A program made the position numbers and the translations under genes. This document shows positions 55,733-64,000 of a stretch of 64,000 nucleotides of DNA, one piece after another. The DNA is from Pseudomonas marincola (GTDB lineage Bacteria > Pseudomonadota > Gammaproteobacteria > Pseudomonadales > Pseudomonadaceae). The stretch covers positions 186,001 through 250,000 of the forward strand of contig NZ_FPBC01000004.1 of the NCBI RefSeq assembly GCF_900116605.1. Reading direction: 5' to 3'. The notes beneath the pieces are model-generated. The model had not been told where the DNA came from. It saw nothing but the letters and a program-made list of their open reading frames with translations, and did not search any database. Positions within the stretch are counted from its first letter, which is position 1. Each line of letters opens with the position of its first letter.

Positions 55733-56851
55733 CTACGATTCACCGTTAGCGCTGACGTCTACTACAGGAATGGGCTCGATCGCCCACGCTTTGGCGTTAT
55801 GCCGCTCGGGGCTGGGGATTGCGCAGGCCTTACGGCCGGTAAATTCACGGGCGAGACGCGCCTCATCAATGCGCCAACCCAGTTGCTCAAGTTGCTGCAC
55901 GCGCTTGCGAAAGGCAATTTGCAGCGCATCCGATTTAACCGAGACCTCCGTCTGCCAAGTGTCCGGGACTCGCTCCGGCCGCACATTTTTCAGCACCGCA
56001 TGGTCTTGGTCGAAAATACGAACATTGCTGGCGATAAACTTTCGATCCAACAACCGCGAGCGCAAGAACGTGCGCCCCATCATCCACCAGGTACGCGTAT
56101 GGGTGGCGTCGATTGGGGTATGCGCAGAGACAATATAAATCCGCCAGCCCTTGGGCAGTTCTAACGCCAAAGTGGTACACGGGCCGGATAAATGAAAGCC
56201 TGGCACCGTCCCGACACTGACCCGCTCTGTTGAAGATTTGCGCCGCAACATACCTTGGCGTTTTGGCCTGTGCATGGTCATGTGCGCCTGAGCGCTCCAG
56301 TCGGCAAGCTCAACATCGAATGCGTCCATTTCCGGATGCTCGGAATCACCAAATGTAGAGCCATGGACAAACGGCGCGTGCGCGAAATCAAGGCCGTTTT
56401 CGATAATACGGTCCCAGCTCGCCTGCCAATCGTAGTGCCCGGACACCACGCGTACTTCGGGGTCTTCCAGCCAATCGAGTGTGGGCAACGGCGGACGCTG
56501 CGACTCCGGCAGATCGCCCAGAAAAGCCCAGATCCAACCATAGCGCTCCACGGTTGGATACGCATCGACCCGCGCCTTAGCCGGAATGCGCAGCTGCGGC
56601 TGCGCAGGAATATGCGTACAAATCCCATCTGCACCAAAGCGCCAGCCGTGATACGGACACTGCACACTGTCGCCTACCTTGCGCCCAGCAGACAGCGAGC
56701 CACCACGGTGCACACAAATATCTGAGAGCAATTGCGCCCTGCCCGCACTGTCGCGAAACGCGACAAAACGCTGCCCGAGCAACTGCACAGGCGCTAATTC
56801 AGCGGTTAGATGTGACGCAGGAAGCACGACGTACCAGAGGTTTTTCAACAT
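55733..56851 (-). CDS. Rieske nonheme-iron oxygenase, alpha subunit type
   Basis: 372 residues. Rieske cluster ligands C46-x-H48 and C65-x2-H68 (SDICVHRGG; QCPYHGWRF). Mononuclear iron motif N152-x2-D155-x2-H158-x4-H163 in ENGLDFAHAPFVH. The single-subunit layout and MLKNLWYV start resemble VanA-type demethylases and related ring oxygenases. No reductase or ferredoxin gene is adjacent, so electrons must come from elsewhere. Substrate unknown. Same strand as the lipoprotein/RND group upstream. Confidence 0.87.
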   Translation of the reverse strand: MLKNLWYVVLPASHLTAELAPVQLLGQRFVAFRDSAGRAQLLSDICVHRGGSLSAGRKVGDSVQCPYHGWRFGADGICTHIPAQPQLRIPAKARVDAYPTVERYGWIWAFLGDLPESQRPPLPTLDWLEDPEVRVVSGHYDWQASWDRIIENGLDFAHAPFVHGSTFGDSEHPEMDAFDVELADWSAQAHMTMHRPKRQGMLRRKSSTERVSVGTVPGFHLSGPCTTLALELPKGWRIYIVSAHTPIDATHTRTWWMMGRTFLRSRLLDRKFIASNVRIFDQDHAVLKNVRPERVPDTWQTEVSVKSDALQIAFRKRVQQLEQLGWRIDEARLAREFTGRKACAIPSPERHNAKAWAIEPIPVVDVSANGES

Positions 56852-56992
56852 AGGCGCTGCTCGATCTAAAAGGTTTCAACGTGAGCGGTTCAAGTCTTAT
56901 GAACCCTGGCAGCGTGAGCAGTTCATTAGCAGGCCAAACAGCACTGAAAACACCAGCCATTCAGAGGGCATTAAGCGAGAATGTATGACCTT

Positions 56993-58525
56993 CTACAACT
57001 GACGCTCCATGGGTAGCCAACCCAATATGGTGGACATCACTCTGCGCCCGATTCCCGCCTCAGGTTCGCTGTCATGCTCGATGTTGCCATCAGTCCAGTG
57101 AAGCTGATCGTCACGCAGCTCCAGGCGCCATGCGTGCTGCGCATCTGATTGCACGCGAAACAACGCTTCAAGTTGCTCTGCCACCGTGCCCTGACGCATA
57201 AGAACTCCCTGTTCGGTATTGAGCTCATTGGATCGGGGGTCGAGGTTGTAACTGCCCACGAATACATTGTGGCCATCGACCACGAGCGCCTTGGCATGCA
57301 GGCTGGCGCCTGACGAGCCAAACAGGCTCGCCCGAGGTCGCTTGGCCGATATCGGTTTGAGCTCCCAAATTTTCACCCCGGCTTCCAGCAGACGCTTGCG
57401 GTATTTCTCATAACCGCTGTGCGCGGCCACAACATCATTGGAAGCGAGCGAGTTGGTTATCACCCTGACATCCACCCCTCGCCTGGCCAGTTCAGTAAAC
57501 ACTCTTGCGCCATTGGGCCCCGGCACAAAATAGGGAGACAAAATCCATAGCGCCTTTTTAGCGCCCCTGGCCTGAGCCAGTATCTGGCCGTATATATCTG
57601 AAACTCCATCAGCAGCAAAGGCTTTGAGCGGCTCGTCACTGAGGAACCCGAACTGATCCGTCCAGTGCAGACGCCAGTTACCCAAATTAATCTTCTCAAC
57701 CAGCGGATCACGTCGCAGCGTATCAGCCAATTGCGTGGCTTCTTCTGACTGTTTGAGGCCGCTTAAGGTATGCCGCAAGGCTAACAAGGAATCGTGATTG
57801 ACGTGTTCGGGAGCCAGCAACTCGGCTGGATAACTCAAGGATGAATTCCAATAGCGATCAAATGAATCGGAGGCTTCGCGCACCACCGGCCCGACTATAA
57901 CCAATCCAAGATCAACGAAATTCACCTCATCACTCGCGCCAAAATACTCGTCGCCAATATTTCTGCCCCCGACAAAGGCAATGCGGTTGTCGACGATCCA
58001 ACTCTTGTTATGCATTCTCCGGTTAACCCGCTCGAAATTGGCAACCATCTCGGTAAATTTGCTGAAGGTGCCAGAGCGAGCACTGAACGGATTGAAAAAG
58101 CGCACGGAAATATTCGGATGTGCAGCCATGGCCGAGAAGCTGAGGTGTTCTTCTCGCGCATCCATGTCATCGACCAAAATCCGCACCTTTACCCCGCGAT
58201 CGGCAGCGGCTAGCAGGGCATTAACGATAAAAGCCCCTGTGTTGTCCGGATGCCATATGTAGGTTTGCACATCAATACTGCGCTCAGCGATAGCCGCTGA
58301 AGCAGAGCGCAAGGCGAATGCTTCATAACCATCAGCCACCAACCGAAACCCACTTGATTGCCGATGCTGTATCTCCAGAGAAGCAAGCGCTCGATCAAGA
58401 CTTGCAGTTGTGCCCAGCGCTGGCGCCGATTCAAAGGGACGCTCAGCAGGCAACTGCGGAAGCTGAGCGCACGCACTGACGAGCACCACGATGATGAGCG
58501 CAATGAGCTTGTCTATGCACTTCAT
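56993..58525 (-). CDS. Phospholipase D-like (cardiolipin synthase type) lipoprotein
   Basis: 510 residues with two HKD motifs: HNKSWIVDNRIAFVGGRN and HAKALVVDGHNVFVGSYN. The N-terminus has a lipobox-like VLVSAC (about Cys19), placing it in the periplasm rather than as an integral cardiolipin synthase. Family members act as phosphatidyltransferases or phospholipases. Start ATG 58525 is preferred because it begins the signal peptide. Neighbouring lipid-type genes suggest an envelope lipid role. Confidence 0.87.
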   Translation of the reverse strand: MKCIDKLIALIIVVLVSACAQLPQLPAERPFESAPALGTTASLDRALASLEIQHRQSSGFRLVADGYEAFALRSASAAIAERSIDVQTYIWHPDNTGAFIVNALLAAADRGVKVRILVDDMDAREEHLSFSAMAAHPNISVRFFNPFSARSGTFSKFTEMVANFERVNRRMHNKSWIVDNRIAFVGGRNIGDEYFGASDEVNFVDLGLVIVGPVVREASDSFDRYWNSSLSYPAELLAPEHVNHDSLLALRHTLSGLKQSEEATQLADTLRRDPLVEKINLGNWRLHWTDQFGFLSDEPLKAFAADGVSDIYGQILAQARGAKKALWILSPYFVPGPNGARVFTELARRGVDVRVITNSLASNDVVAAHSGYEKYRKRLLEAGVKIWELKPISAKRPRASLFGSSGASLHAKALVVDGHNVFVGSYNLDPRSNELNTEQGVLMRQGTVAEQLEALFRVQSDAQHAWRLELRDDQLHWTDGNIEHDSEPEAGIGRRVMSTILGWLPMERQL

Positions 58526-58549
58526 TGCTAAACCTTGCCTAACATGCAC

Positions 58550-58858
58550 AAGCCAGAACTCGCCCGACCAGACCTTGGGTGAAGCGCCAGATTGCCATAA
58601 TTGGCGGCGAATGCTTGGTAACTAGTAGGAAATTCTAGACGGATATTGTTTGTTGCATCTGCGAAGCAAAAGCCTGCGGCCAGCTCAGGCTGGAGATTCA
58701 TCCAGCCGATTACAGTGTTGCCGGACTGGCTTAGTCACTTCGATGAGGTTCAAGTGCATCAGCGGCACATTGCATGCCCAGATAAACAAAAGCCTGAAAC
58801 GCGATTCTGCGTCTGCATGAGCGTGTTACAGGCCCCTGAAAAGCAATGAGGTATAAAG
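58550..58858. other. Intergenic region between the RND exporter and PLD genes
   Basis: About 300 bp without a credible gene; a 67-codon plus-strand frame lacks a normal start. It should hold the PLD promoter. No clear motif seen. Confidence 0.5.
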
Positions 58859-58909
58859 CACCTTCAGGCCTGGCGAGAGCAGAATTCTCCTGCTGTTACC
58901 CTGAAGGTG
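58859..58909 (-). terminator. Branched hairpin after the RND exporter gene
   Basis: Outer 10-bp stem CACCTTCAGG / CCTGAAGGTG encloses a small inner stem AGCAG/CTGCT. It begins 10 bp after the exporter stop. The minus-strand tail is only CTTTAT, so efficiency is uncertain. Confidence 0.55.
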
Positions 58910-58918
58910 TCATAGAAA

Positions 58919-61465
58919 TCACATCGCTTGTGGCAACTGTTTTTTATTGAAACCGCCGCACTCTTTTCCAGGCTTCTGCGTCTCTTTCGCTTCTTCCGAA
59001 TCTCGACAAGAAACACTGCCGGTCTCGCGCAACAGAAAATGCGACAACGCGGGAATCAGGATCAGTGCACCGAGCATGTTCCACAGGAACATAAAGGTCA
59101 GAAGGATGCCCATGTCCGCCTGAAACTTAATCGGTGACCAAGCCCAACAGACCACGCCAGCGGCCAGCGTGATACCGACCAGGCCAACCACTCGCCCTGT
59201 AAACGACACCGCTTTACGGTATGCATCCGCTAGCGATAGCCCCTGACGTTGAAAGCTCAACTGCACGCTAAGCAGGTACAGCGCGTAGTCCACTCCGATG
59301 CCAACGCCCAGTGCGATCACGGGCAAGGTCGCCACTTTAACGCCGATCCCCATGCCAACCATCAAGGCTTCACACAGAATCGAGGTCAGCACCAACGGCA
59401 GCAAAGCCACTACTGTTGCGCGCCAACTGCGGAAGGTGATCAGGCAGAATATGGTTACGGCTGCGTATACATACAACAGCATGCTTCTATTGGCCTCGCG
59501 CACCACAATATTGGTGGCGGCTTCGATACCCGCGCTGCCAGCCGCCAACAAGAACTGACGATCCTCCGTGCTGTTCTCCTGCGCAAATTTACTGGCGATG
59601 GCCACCACGGCGTCCAACGTCTCGGCCTTGTGATCTTTGAGATAGGCAATCACGGGCATTAGCGAGCAATCTGTATTGAACAATTCGGGCGAGTTGACCG
59701 AGGCTTGCTGCGCTGCGTAATTGAGCACGTTCTGATTACGTTGAATACTATTGAGTTTGGGGTTGCCCTCGTACGTACCTGCCGTAATTTGACGCACCGC
59801 ATTAACCAGCGATGAAGTTGCCTGAACACCGGGGTACTGCTGTAACTCCCAAGCCAGGCGATCGGCAAGTACCAGTGTCTGGTAGTTCAAACAGCCTTCA
59901 GGCGGGGTTTTGACCATCACCGCGAACAAGTCACTGGAAAGGGCATAGTGGCTGGTGATGTAGGCGTTATCCCGGTTGTAGCGCGAGTCCGCGCGTAACT
60001 CTGGCGCTCCGCTGTCGAGATCACCGATTTGCAATTGCAGGCTGATTACATAACCGCCTGCGCCCAACAGGGTTGCGACGAGTACAGCCCCTGTCGCCCA
60101 CTTACGTGTGGTGAAGCGATCGAGCAAACTCCACAGCCTGCCAAAACCGTGATCCCCTGCTGACTGCCTATCGATTTTCAAAGCACGCTCAGCCGCCTTG
60201 CTGCCGACGCCTACGTAAGACAACGCCACAGGCATGAGTAACAAGGAGGTGAAAATCAACACGGCAACACCGATGCTGGCGGTGATGGCGAGATCCTGAA
60301 TCACCGGAATATCAATCAGCATCAACACCGCGAAGCCCACTGCATCGGCGAGTAATGCAGTAACTCCCGCAATAAACAGACGCCTAAAGGTGTAGCGTGC
60401 AGCGATCCATTTGTGCGTGCCTCGCGCAATGTCCTGCATGATGCCATTCATTTTTTGCGCAGAATGGGACACACCAATGGCGAATATGAGGAAGGGCACG
60501 AGCACAGAATAGGGATCAATGGCATAGCCCAGCCAGGCGACGATGCCTAACTGCCAGATCACAGCGATTAGCGAGCAGCCCACAACCAAAAAAGTGCTGC
60601 GCCAACAACGCGTGTAGAGGTAGATGATGAGCAGCGAGGTGAACACTGCCAAGCCGAAAAACATCATGACCTGAACTAAGCCATCGATCAGATCAGCCAT
60701 TAGCTTGGCAAAGCCAATGACTCGAATTTTATACGGGCCATTGCCCTCCGCACCGGATTGATGCGCGGTGCTGTCGCCGGCAAACTCAATTTTTTTGCGC
60801 AACTGCTCCTCCAGCATGCGCGAGAACTGCTGGTAATCGATGGCCTGCCCTGTCGCCGAAGCTTTATCCAGCAATGGCACAATCAGCATGCTGGATTTGA
60901 AGTCACTCGCCACCAAACTACCGACGATCCCGGCTCGGCTGATATTACGCCGCAGTTGCTCCAGGTCCTCGGGGGTTCCTTTATAGGTGTCGGGCATCAC
61001 CGGCCCGCCCTGAAAACCTTCCTCTGTTACTTCAGTCCAGCGTACTCCGGGGCTCCACAACGACTTCATCCACGCGCGGTCGACTCCATCAGTGAGAAAC
61101 AACTGATCGTTAACCTGCTTGAGGACTTCAAGATACTCAGGGTCAAAAATATCGCCTTGGGTATTCTCGACTACCACCCGCACCGAGTTGCCCAGCCCGC
61201 GCAGTGACTGACGGTTATTCAAGAAGTTTTGAATGTACGGCTGGCTTTGGGGAATCATCTTTTCGAAACTGGGACGAATCTCAAGACGCGTGACCGCCAT
61301 ATACCCGAGCACCAGCGTGACCAAGGTCATGAGCAGCATGAACAGCGGCCGATAGTTGAATACCCATCGTTCCAGCCTGTTTCCGGAGTGCTGATCGAAA
61401 TCGCTTAAGTCACGGATCACCGGCATGAGGTCTTGCTTGATATTGCCCATGTCTGGGTTACTCAC
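58919..61465 (-). CDS. RND superfamily (MMPL-type) exporter
   Basis: 848 residues, two repeats each with one helix, a large periplasmic loop and five helices (for example LMTLVTLVLGYMAVTRL; LLIIYLYTRCWRSTFLVV; GVGIGVDYALYLLSVQL). Motifs VPFLIFAIGVSHSAQKMNG and GIGVDYALY are typical of the HpnN/MMPL lipid-transporter branch rather than of AcrB. Start is a GTG at 61465; an ATG five codons in is also possible. It lies 17 bp after the YCF48-like gene, so they are co-transcribed with the DUF1329 gene. Confidence 0.9.
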   Translation of the reverse strand: MSNPDMGNIKQDLMPVIRDLSDFDQHSGNRLERWVFNYRPLFMLLMTLVTLVLGYMAVTRLEIRPSFEKMIPQSQPYIQNFLNNRQSLRGLGNSVRVVVENTQGDIFDPEYLEVLKQVNDQLFLTDGVDRAWMKSLWSPGVRWTEVTEEGFQGGPVMPDTYKGTPEDLEQLRRNISRAGIVGSLVASDFKSSMLIVPLLDKASATGQAIDYQQFSRMLEEQLRKKIEFAGDSTAHQSGAEGNGPYKIRVIGFAKLMADLIDGLVQVMMFFGLAVFTSLLIIYLYTRCWRSTFLVVGCSLIAVIWQLGIVAWLGYAIDPYSVLVPFLIFAIGVSHSAQKMNGIMQDIARGTHKWIAARYTFRRLFIAGVTALLADAVGFAVLMLIDIPVIQDLAITASIGVAVLIFTSLLLMPVALSYVGVGSKAAERALKIDRQSAGDHGFGRLWSLLDRFTTRKWATGAVLVATLLGAGGYVISLQLQIGDLDSGAPELRADSRYNRDNAYITSHYALSSDLFAVMVKTPPEGCLNYQTLVLADRLAWELQQYPGVQATSSLVNAVRQITAGTYEGNPKLNSIQRNQNVLNYAAQQASVNSPELFNTDCSLMPVIAYLKDHKAETLDAVVAIASKFAQENSTEDRQFLLAAGSAGIEAATNIVVREANRSMLLYVYAAVTIFCLITFRSWRATVVALLPLVLTSILCEALMVGMGIGVKVATLPVIALGVGIGVDYALYLLSVQLSFQRQGLSLADAYRKAVSFTGRVVGLVGITLAAGVVCWAWSPIKFQADMGILLTFMFLWNMLGALILIPALSHFLLRETGSVSCRDSEEAKETQKPGKECGGFNKKQLPQAM

Positions 61466-61482
61466 TCTTATTCTTCGAGATC

Positions 61483-62556
61483 TTATTGCGCAGGCAGAGT
61501 CTGTGCGCCACGGTTGCCCACCACCACTAGCGATCCATCAGGCGCAATTGCGGCGCCAGCTACCGGGGACAGGGGCTGCTGGGCGAGCGGCTGGAGATTT
61601 GCAGCGCCCGCTTGATCAATCAGCGCATCACCGGCCTGCGAGAAAAATTCATACTGGCCCTGCGCATTGATAACGGCGGCTGTGATGCTGACCTGCGTGT
61701 TGCTCGGCACATCGCGCCACTGCTGGCCACCGTCAGTACTGCGCACTACGTTGCCACGCAGGCCGAAGGCCATGACGTCACCAGGCTTGCCAATCACACC
61801 GAAAAAACTGCCTTGATACGGCGTCTGCAAGGCGTTGAAACGCTGCAAGGCCGCATCCCATTTGAGTAGTAAGCCCTGCTCGCCAGCGATATACAGCGCA
61901 TCGCCAGTGGAAGCGATAGCGTTAAGGTGAAACCCTTGCGGGTTATCAGTACGGTCCTGAAACGGCGTCCAGTTTTGGCCACCATCTTCGGTGCGCAATA
62001 TCAGGTTGAACACACCAACTGCATACCCGAGTTTGTCGTCAGCGAACCAAACATCGAGAAACGGCTTGTCGGCGCCCTCCTCAACCAAACGTTCACCCTC
62101 GCTGACAAAGCCTGGCCAGCTTTCGTTGTCCGGCTGCGCCTGGGCTAACGCTGAATAATATTTGACCACCAAGTCGCCGATTTGCCGTCCATCCAGCTGT
62201 TTGCTCCAGGTCGCTCCTGCGTCACTGCTGTGCAAGACAACACCATCGTTTCCGACGGCCCAACCCTGTTGAGGGGTTGGAAAATCTACGGCATTCAGAT
62301 CACTACTGACAGGAACCTGTGCCTGCACCCAGTGTTTCCCTGCATCATCTGAATAAAGAATGTGCCCGCGCTGCCCCACCGCCACCATGCGTTCCCCTGC
62401 CCGTGTCACACCGAGCAAAGGGCTGCGCGTAGCCAGAGCCGTTGGTTTGGCAGGCATGTCCAGCACATCGACATAGCTGCTCGCCTGGGCGGCGCACGGC
62501 ACTAATCCGCACGCTGTGCACAGAATTGCCAGCAGAGTGTTTTTCAAGGAATCCAT
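61483..62556 (-). CDS. YCF48-like exported beta-propeller protein
   Basis: 357 residues with a signal peptide (MDSLKNTLLAILCTACGL, cut after QA). Repeats of the YCF48/BNR sort: RGHILYSDDAGKHW, DGVVLHSSDAGATW, LILRTEDGGQNW, GNVVRSTDGGQQW. In plants and cyanobacteria YCF48 assists photosystem II, but here the fold accompanies an RND exporter and DUF1329, a common pairing in gamma-proteobacteria. AAAGGG precedes the ATG at 62556. Confidence 0.87.
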   Translation of the reverse strand: MDSLKNTLLAILCTACGLVPCAAQASSYVDVLDMPAKPTALATRSPLLGVTRAGERMVAVGQRGHILYSDDAGKHWVQAQVPVSSDLNAVDFPTPQQGWAVGNDGVVLHSSDAGATWSKQLDGRQIGDLVVKYYSALAQAQPDNESWPGFVSEGERLVEEGADKPFLDVWFADDKLGYAVGVFNLILRTEDGGQNWTPFQDRTDNPQGFHLNAIASTGDALYIAGEQGLLLKWDAALQRFNALQTPYQGSFFGVIGKPGDVMAFGLRGNVVRSTDGGQQWRDVPSNTQVSITAAVINAQGQYEFFSQAGDALIDQAGAANLQPLAQQPLSPVAGAAIAPDGSLVVVGNRGAQTLPAQ

Positions 62557-62701
62557 ACAGCACCCTTTGAGGGAGCGACGCCGAAATGCACTCAACGCAC
62601 ACACCAGCATCGAAGTCGCTTCGCCACGATGAGCGACCGTTATTGCGCTCATCGACCCGTCATGCTGCCGGAGCGGTGCCCCGGCTTTGAGTGGCTATTG
62701 C

Positions 62702-64000
62702 TTAGCGAATGCCCGCGCCCGCCAATGCATCCGGTGCCCACTGCACTTTCGACAAAGGCTCGCCGTACTTGATGCCGCCGTATGGCCCAACCACGCCGTT
62801 GATGTTGTATGACCCACCGACCAGGTCATAAATAACGAACGGTGAAGTATCAGGGGCTTGCTTGTCATAACTCTGAGTCAGAAAGGCGTACGAGCCGCGA
62901 TAGAGTTTGCCGCTTGAGTCGTACTGATCAGAGGCCAGTGCGATCCAGCTGTCTTCATCTATGTAGAAGCGGCGCTTATGGTAGATGTGTCGGGCGCCCT
63001 CTTTAACGGTCCCTTCCACGACCCATACACGGTGCTTCTCCCAGCGTACATAATCCGGTGCGAGATGATTAGGCGTTGTCAGCTGCTTGGCGTCCTGAGC
63101 GTAAGTCAACTTATAGGTGTTGTAAGGCACGATCATTTCCTGCTTGCCGATCAGCTTCCAGTCAAAGCGATCAAGCGCGCCATTGAACACAAATACGTCA
63201 TCGTAAGTTCCTGCGCCGGCAGTGCCCGGATTGGGCGTGTCGTAGGCAAGATTTGGTGCCAGCTTCACCCGACGCTGACCGGGCAAGTACTGCCAGGCTT
63301 TACGCGGTTGCGCTAACGGGTTGGCAGAGTCCTTGAGCATGATTGCCTCACCGGCTCGGCGCGCTGGGCCGGTGTAATACAGCTTCATCTGATAAAAAAT
63401 ATCATCGCCACGGATCGGTTTATCCATGTCTTCATAGATGGGATAGCTCATGTATGAACGCCCGGTTGTGGCAAGCGTTGCAACACCGGCCGAGTCCACA
63501 TTCCATGAGTCGTACTTGGTGGAGAGACTGACGCCCAGGTAGCGCAGTAAGTGATTCCACATGGCTTCGCTGCCTGAACTCGGGATCGGAAACGGCACGC
63601 CCGGCAGCACGTTATCAATCGACAGCCCACCCTCTAATGACTTTGCACCTGTGGCGTTTTTCAGGGTGTTATCCACCACTTTTTCAGGCAAGGCCACGGT
63701 GCGGTGGCTCGGGTATACATTGACGCGGAAAGTCGGGAATCGCTTAGCCAACTCCACCGTGGTTGCCGTCAGCAAACTTGCATATTGATCAACATTTTTA
63801 CTGTCGATCACCAGCAATGGTTTCTCGTCGACAAAAGGGTCCGGGCGCATGGTGTCACCCGCTTTAAAACTGGCAGGCGGGGTCGTCATACCCCCGGTAT
63901 AGGCGGGTATGGAGCCATCTGCATTGCCCGCCATTTCAGCGCCGATCCCGGTAAGGCTGGTGCCCAGCTTCGCTGCGTCCTCGGCGGATACAGCCGCCTG
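62702..64000 (-). CDS. DUF1329 periplasmic/outer-membrane protein (partial, cut by window end)
   Basis: At least 432 codons, open at the right edge; the reading frame continues through AVSAEDAAKLGTSLTGIGAE, the mature N-terminus of DUF1329 proteins, so the signal peptide lies outside. Family features: GNADGSIPAYTGG, KLAPNLAYDTPNPG and YVRWEKHRVWVVEGTVK. The fold resembles lipid-carrying LolA/LolB-like barrels. It begins the run DUF1329, YCF48, RND; a DUF1302 gene is expected further upstream. Confidence 0.88.
   Translation of the reverse strand, partial: QAAVSAEDAAKLGTSLTGIGAEMAGNADGSIPAYTGGMTTPPASFKAGDTMRPDPFVDEKPLLVIDSKNVDQYASLLTATTVELAKRFPTFRVNVYPSHRTVALPEKVVDNTLKNATGAKSLEGGLSIDNVLPGVPFPIPSSGSEAMWNHLLRYLGVSLSTKYDSWNVDSAGVATLATTGRSYMSYPIYEDMDKPIRGDDIFYQMKLYYTGPARRAGEAIMLKDSANPLAQPRKAWQYLPGQRRVKLAPNLAYDTPNPGTAGAGTYDDVFVFNGALDRFDWKLIGKQEMIVPYNTYKLTYAQDAKQLTTPNHLAPDYVRWEKHRVWVVEGTVKEGARHIYHKRRFYIDEDSWIALASDQYDSSGKLYRGSYAFLTQSYDKQAPDTSPFVIYDLVGGSYNINGVVGPYGGIKYGEPLSKVQWAPDALAGAGIR

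Noticed and set aside
58646..58849. 67-codon plus-strand frame between the PLD and RND genes
   Set aside because: Non-ATG start, no ribosome site, and it ends in a region that looks like an RNA hairpin.

Overview
The window reads as a stretch of a Pseudomonas chromosome. The evidence is the gene order fleR-fleS-fleQ-fliT-fliS-fliD-flaG-fliC, a pseudomonad-type FleQ, the pairing of flavohemoglobin, NorR and a PpyR-like protein, and a long block (quinone reductase, prc, EAL-CBS-GGDEF, FKBP lipoprotein, tRNA-Asp, tRNA-Val, rdgC, MFS-PlsC fusion, SSF-type hybrid kinase) that resembles, from memory, the P. aeruginosa PA3256-PA3275 neighbourhood. GC content is moderate for the genus. Almost everything looks like vertically inherited chromosome; I see no phage, IS element, CRISPR array or integrase.

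Layout. 1-8.1 kb: flagellar filament, cap and chaperone genes with the FleQ/FleS/FleR regulatory cascade, all on the minus strand. A sigma54 promoter lies before fleS and a near-perfect sigma28 promoter before fliC. 8.4-9.6 kb: zapE. 9.6-12.3 kb: arsenic operon arsR-arsC-acr3-arsH, driven from a promoter buried in nested inverted repeats. 12.3-15.6 kb: nitric-oxide detoxification, with a PpyR-like protein and flavohemoglobin divergent from norR; three NorR-type boxes and a sigma54 promoter lie between them. 15.7-27 kb: a redox and detoxification stretch with a TpbA-like phosphatase, catalase, a stand-alone lipoamide dehydrogenase, ahpC/ahpF and a quinone reductase. Embedded in it is a small four-gene unit (Bcr/CflA exporter, hotdog thioesterase, TetR regulator, SDR) tied together by paired ATTACA-type operators in two promoters.

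27-34.4 kb: prc protease, an EAL-CBS-GGDEF protein, an overlapping small operon headed by an antitoxin-like HTH protein with its own palindrome, a DUF1232 protein, an FKBP lipoprotein and two tRNAs. 34.5-42 kb: rdgC, a BASS transporter, a guanidine-II riboswitch controlling sugE/gdx, a pair of 71-bp direct repeats, an MFS-acyltransferase fusion, azlCD, an AraC regulator and a GNAT enzyme. 42-49 kb: a giant SSF-sensor hybrid kinase, an MgtC/DUF4010-type membrane protein, rmuC and a Sel1 protein, then about 870 bp of non-coding DNA with DnaA-box-like repeats and a possible terminated small transcript.

49.8-55.6 kb: the ydbH-ynbE-ydbL envelope lipid-transport operon and a PAS-GGDEF-EAL protein. 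55.7-64 kb: a minus-strand group of a Rieske oxygenase, a phospholipase-D-type lipoprotein, an RND/MMPL exporter, a YCF48-like exported beta-propeller and a DUF1329 exported protein cut by the window end. The last three form a recurrent but functionally unresolved envelope cluster.

The best regulatory discoveries readable directly from the DNA are the guanidine-II riboswitch with a visible anti-SD switch, the tandem TetR-type operator pairs, the NorR enhancer array overlapping the norR start codon, and the palindrome in front of the HTH operon.
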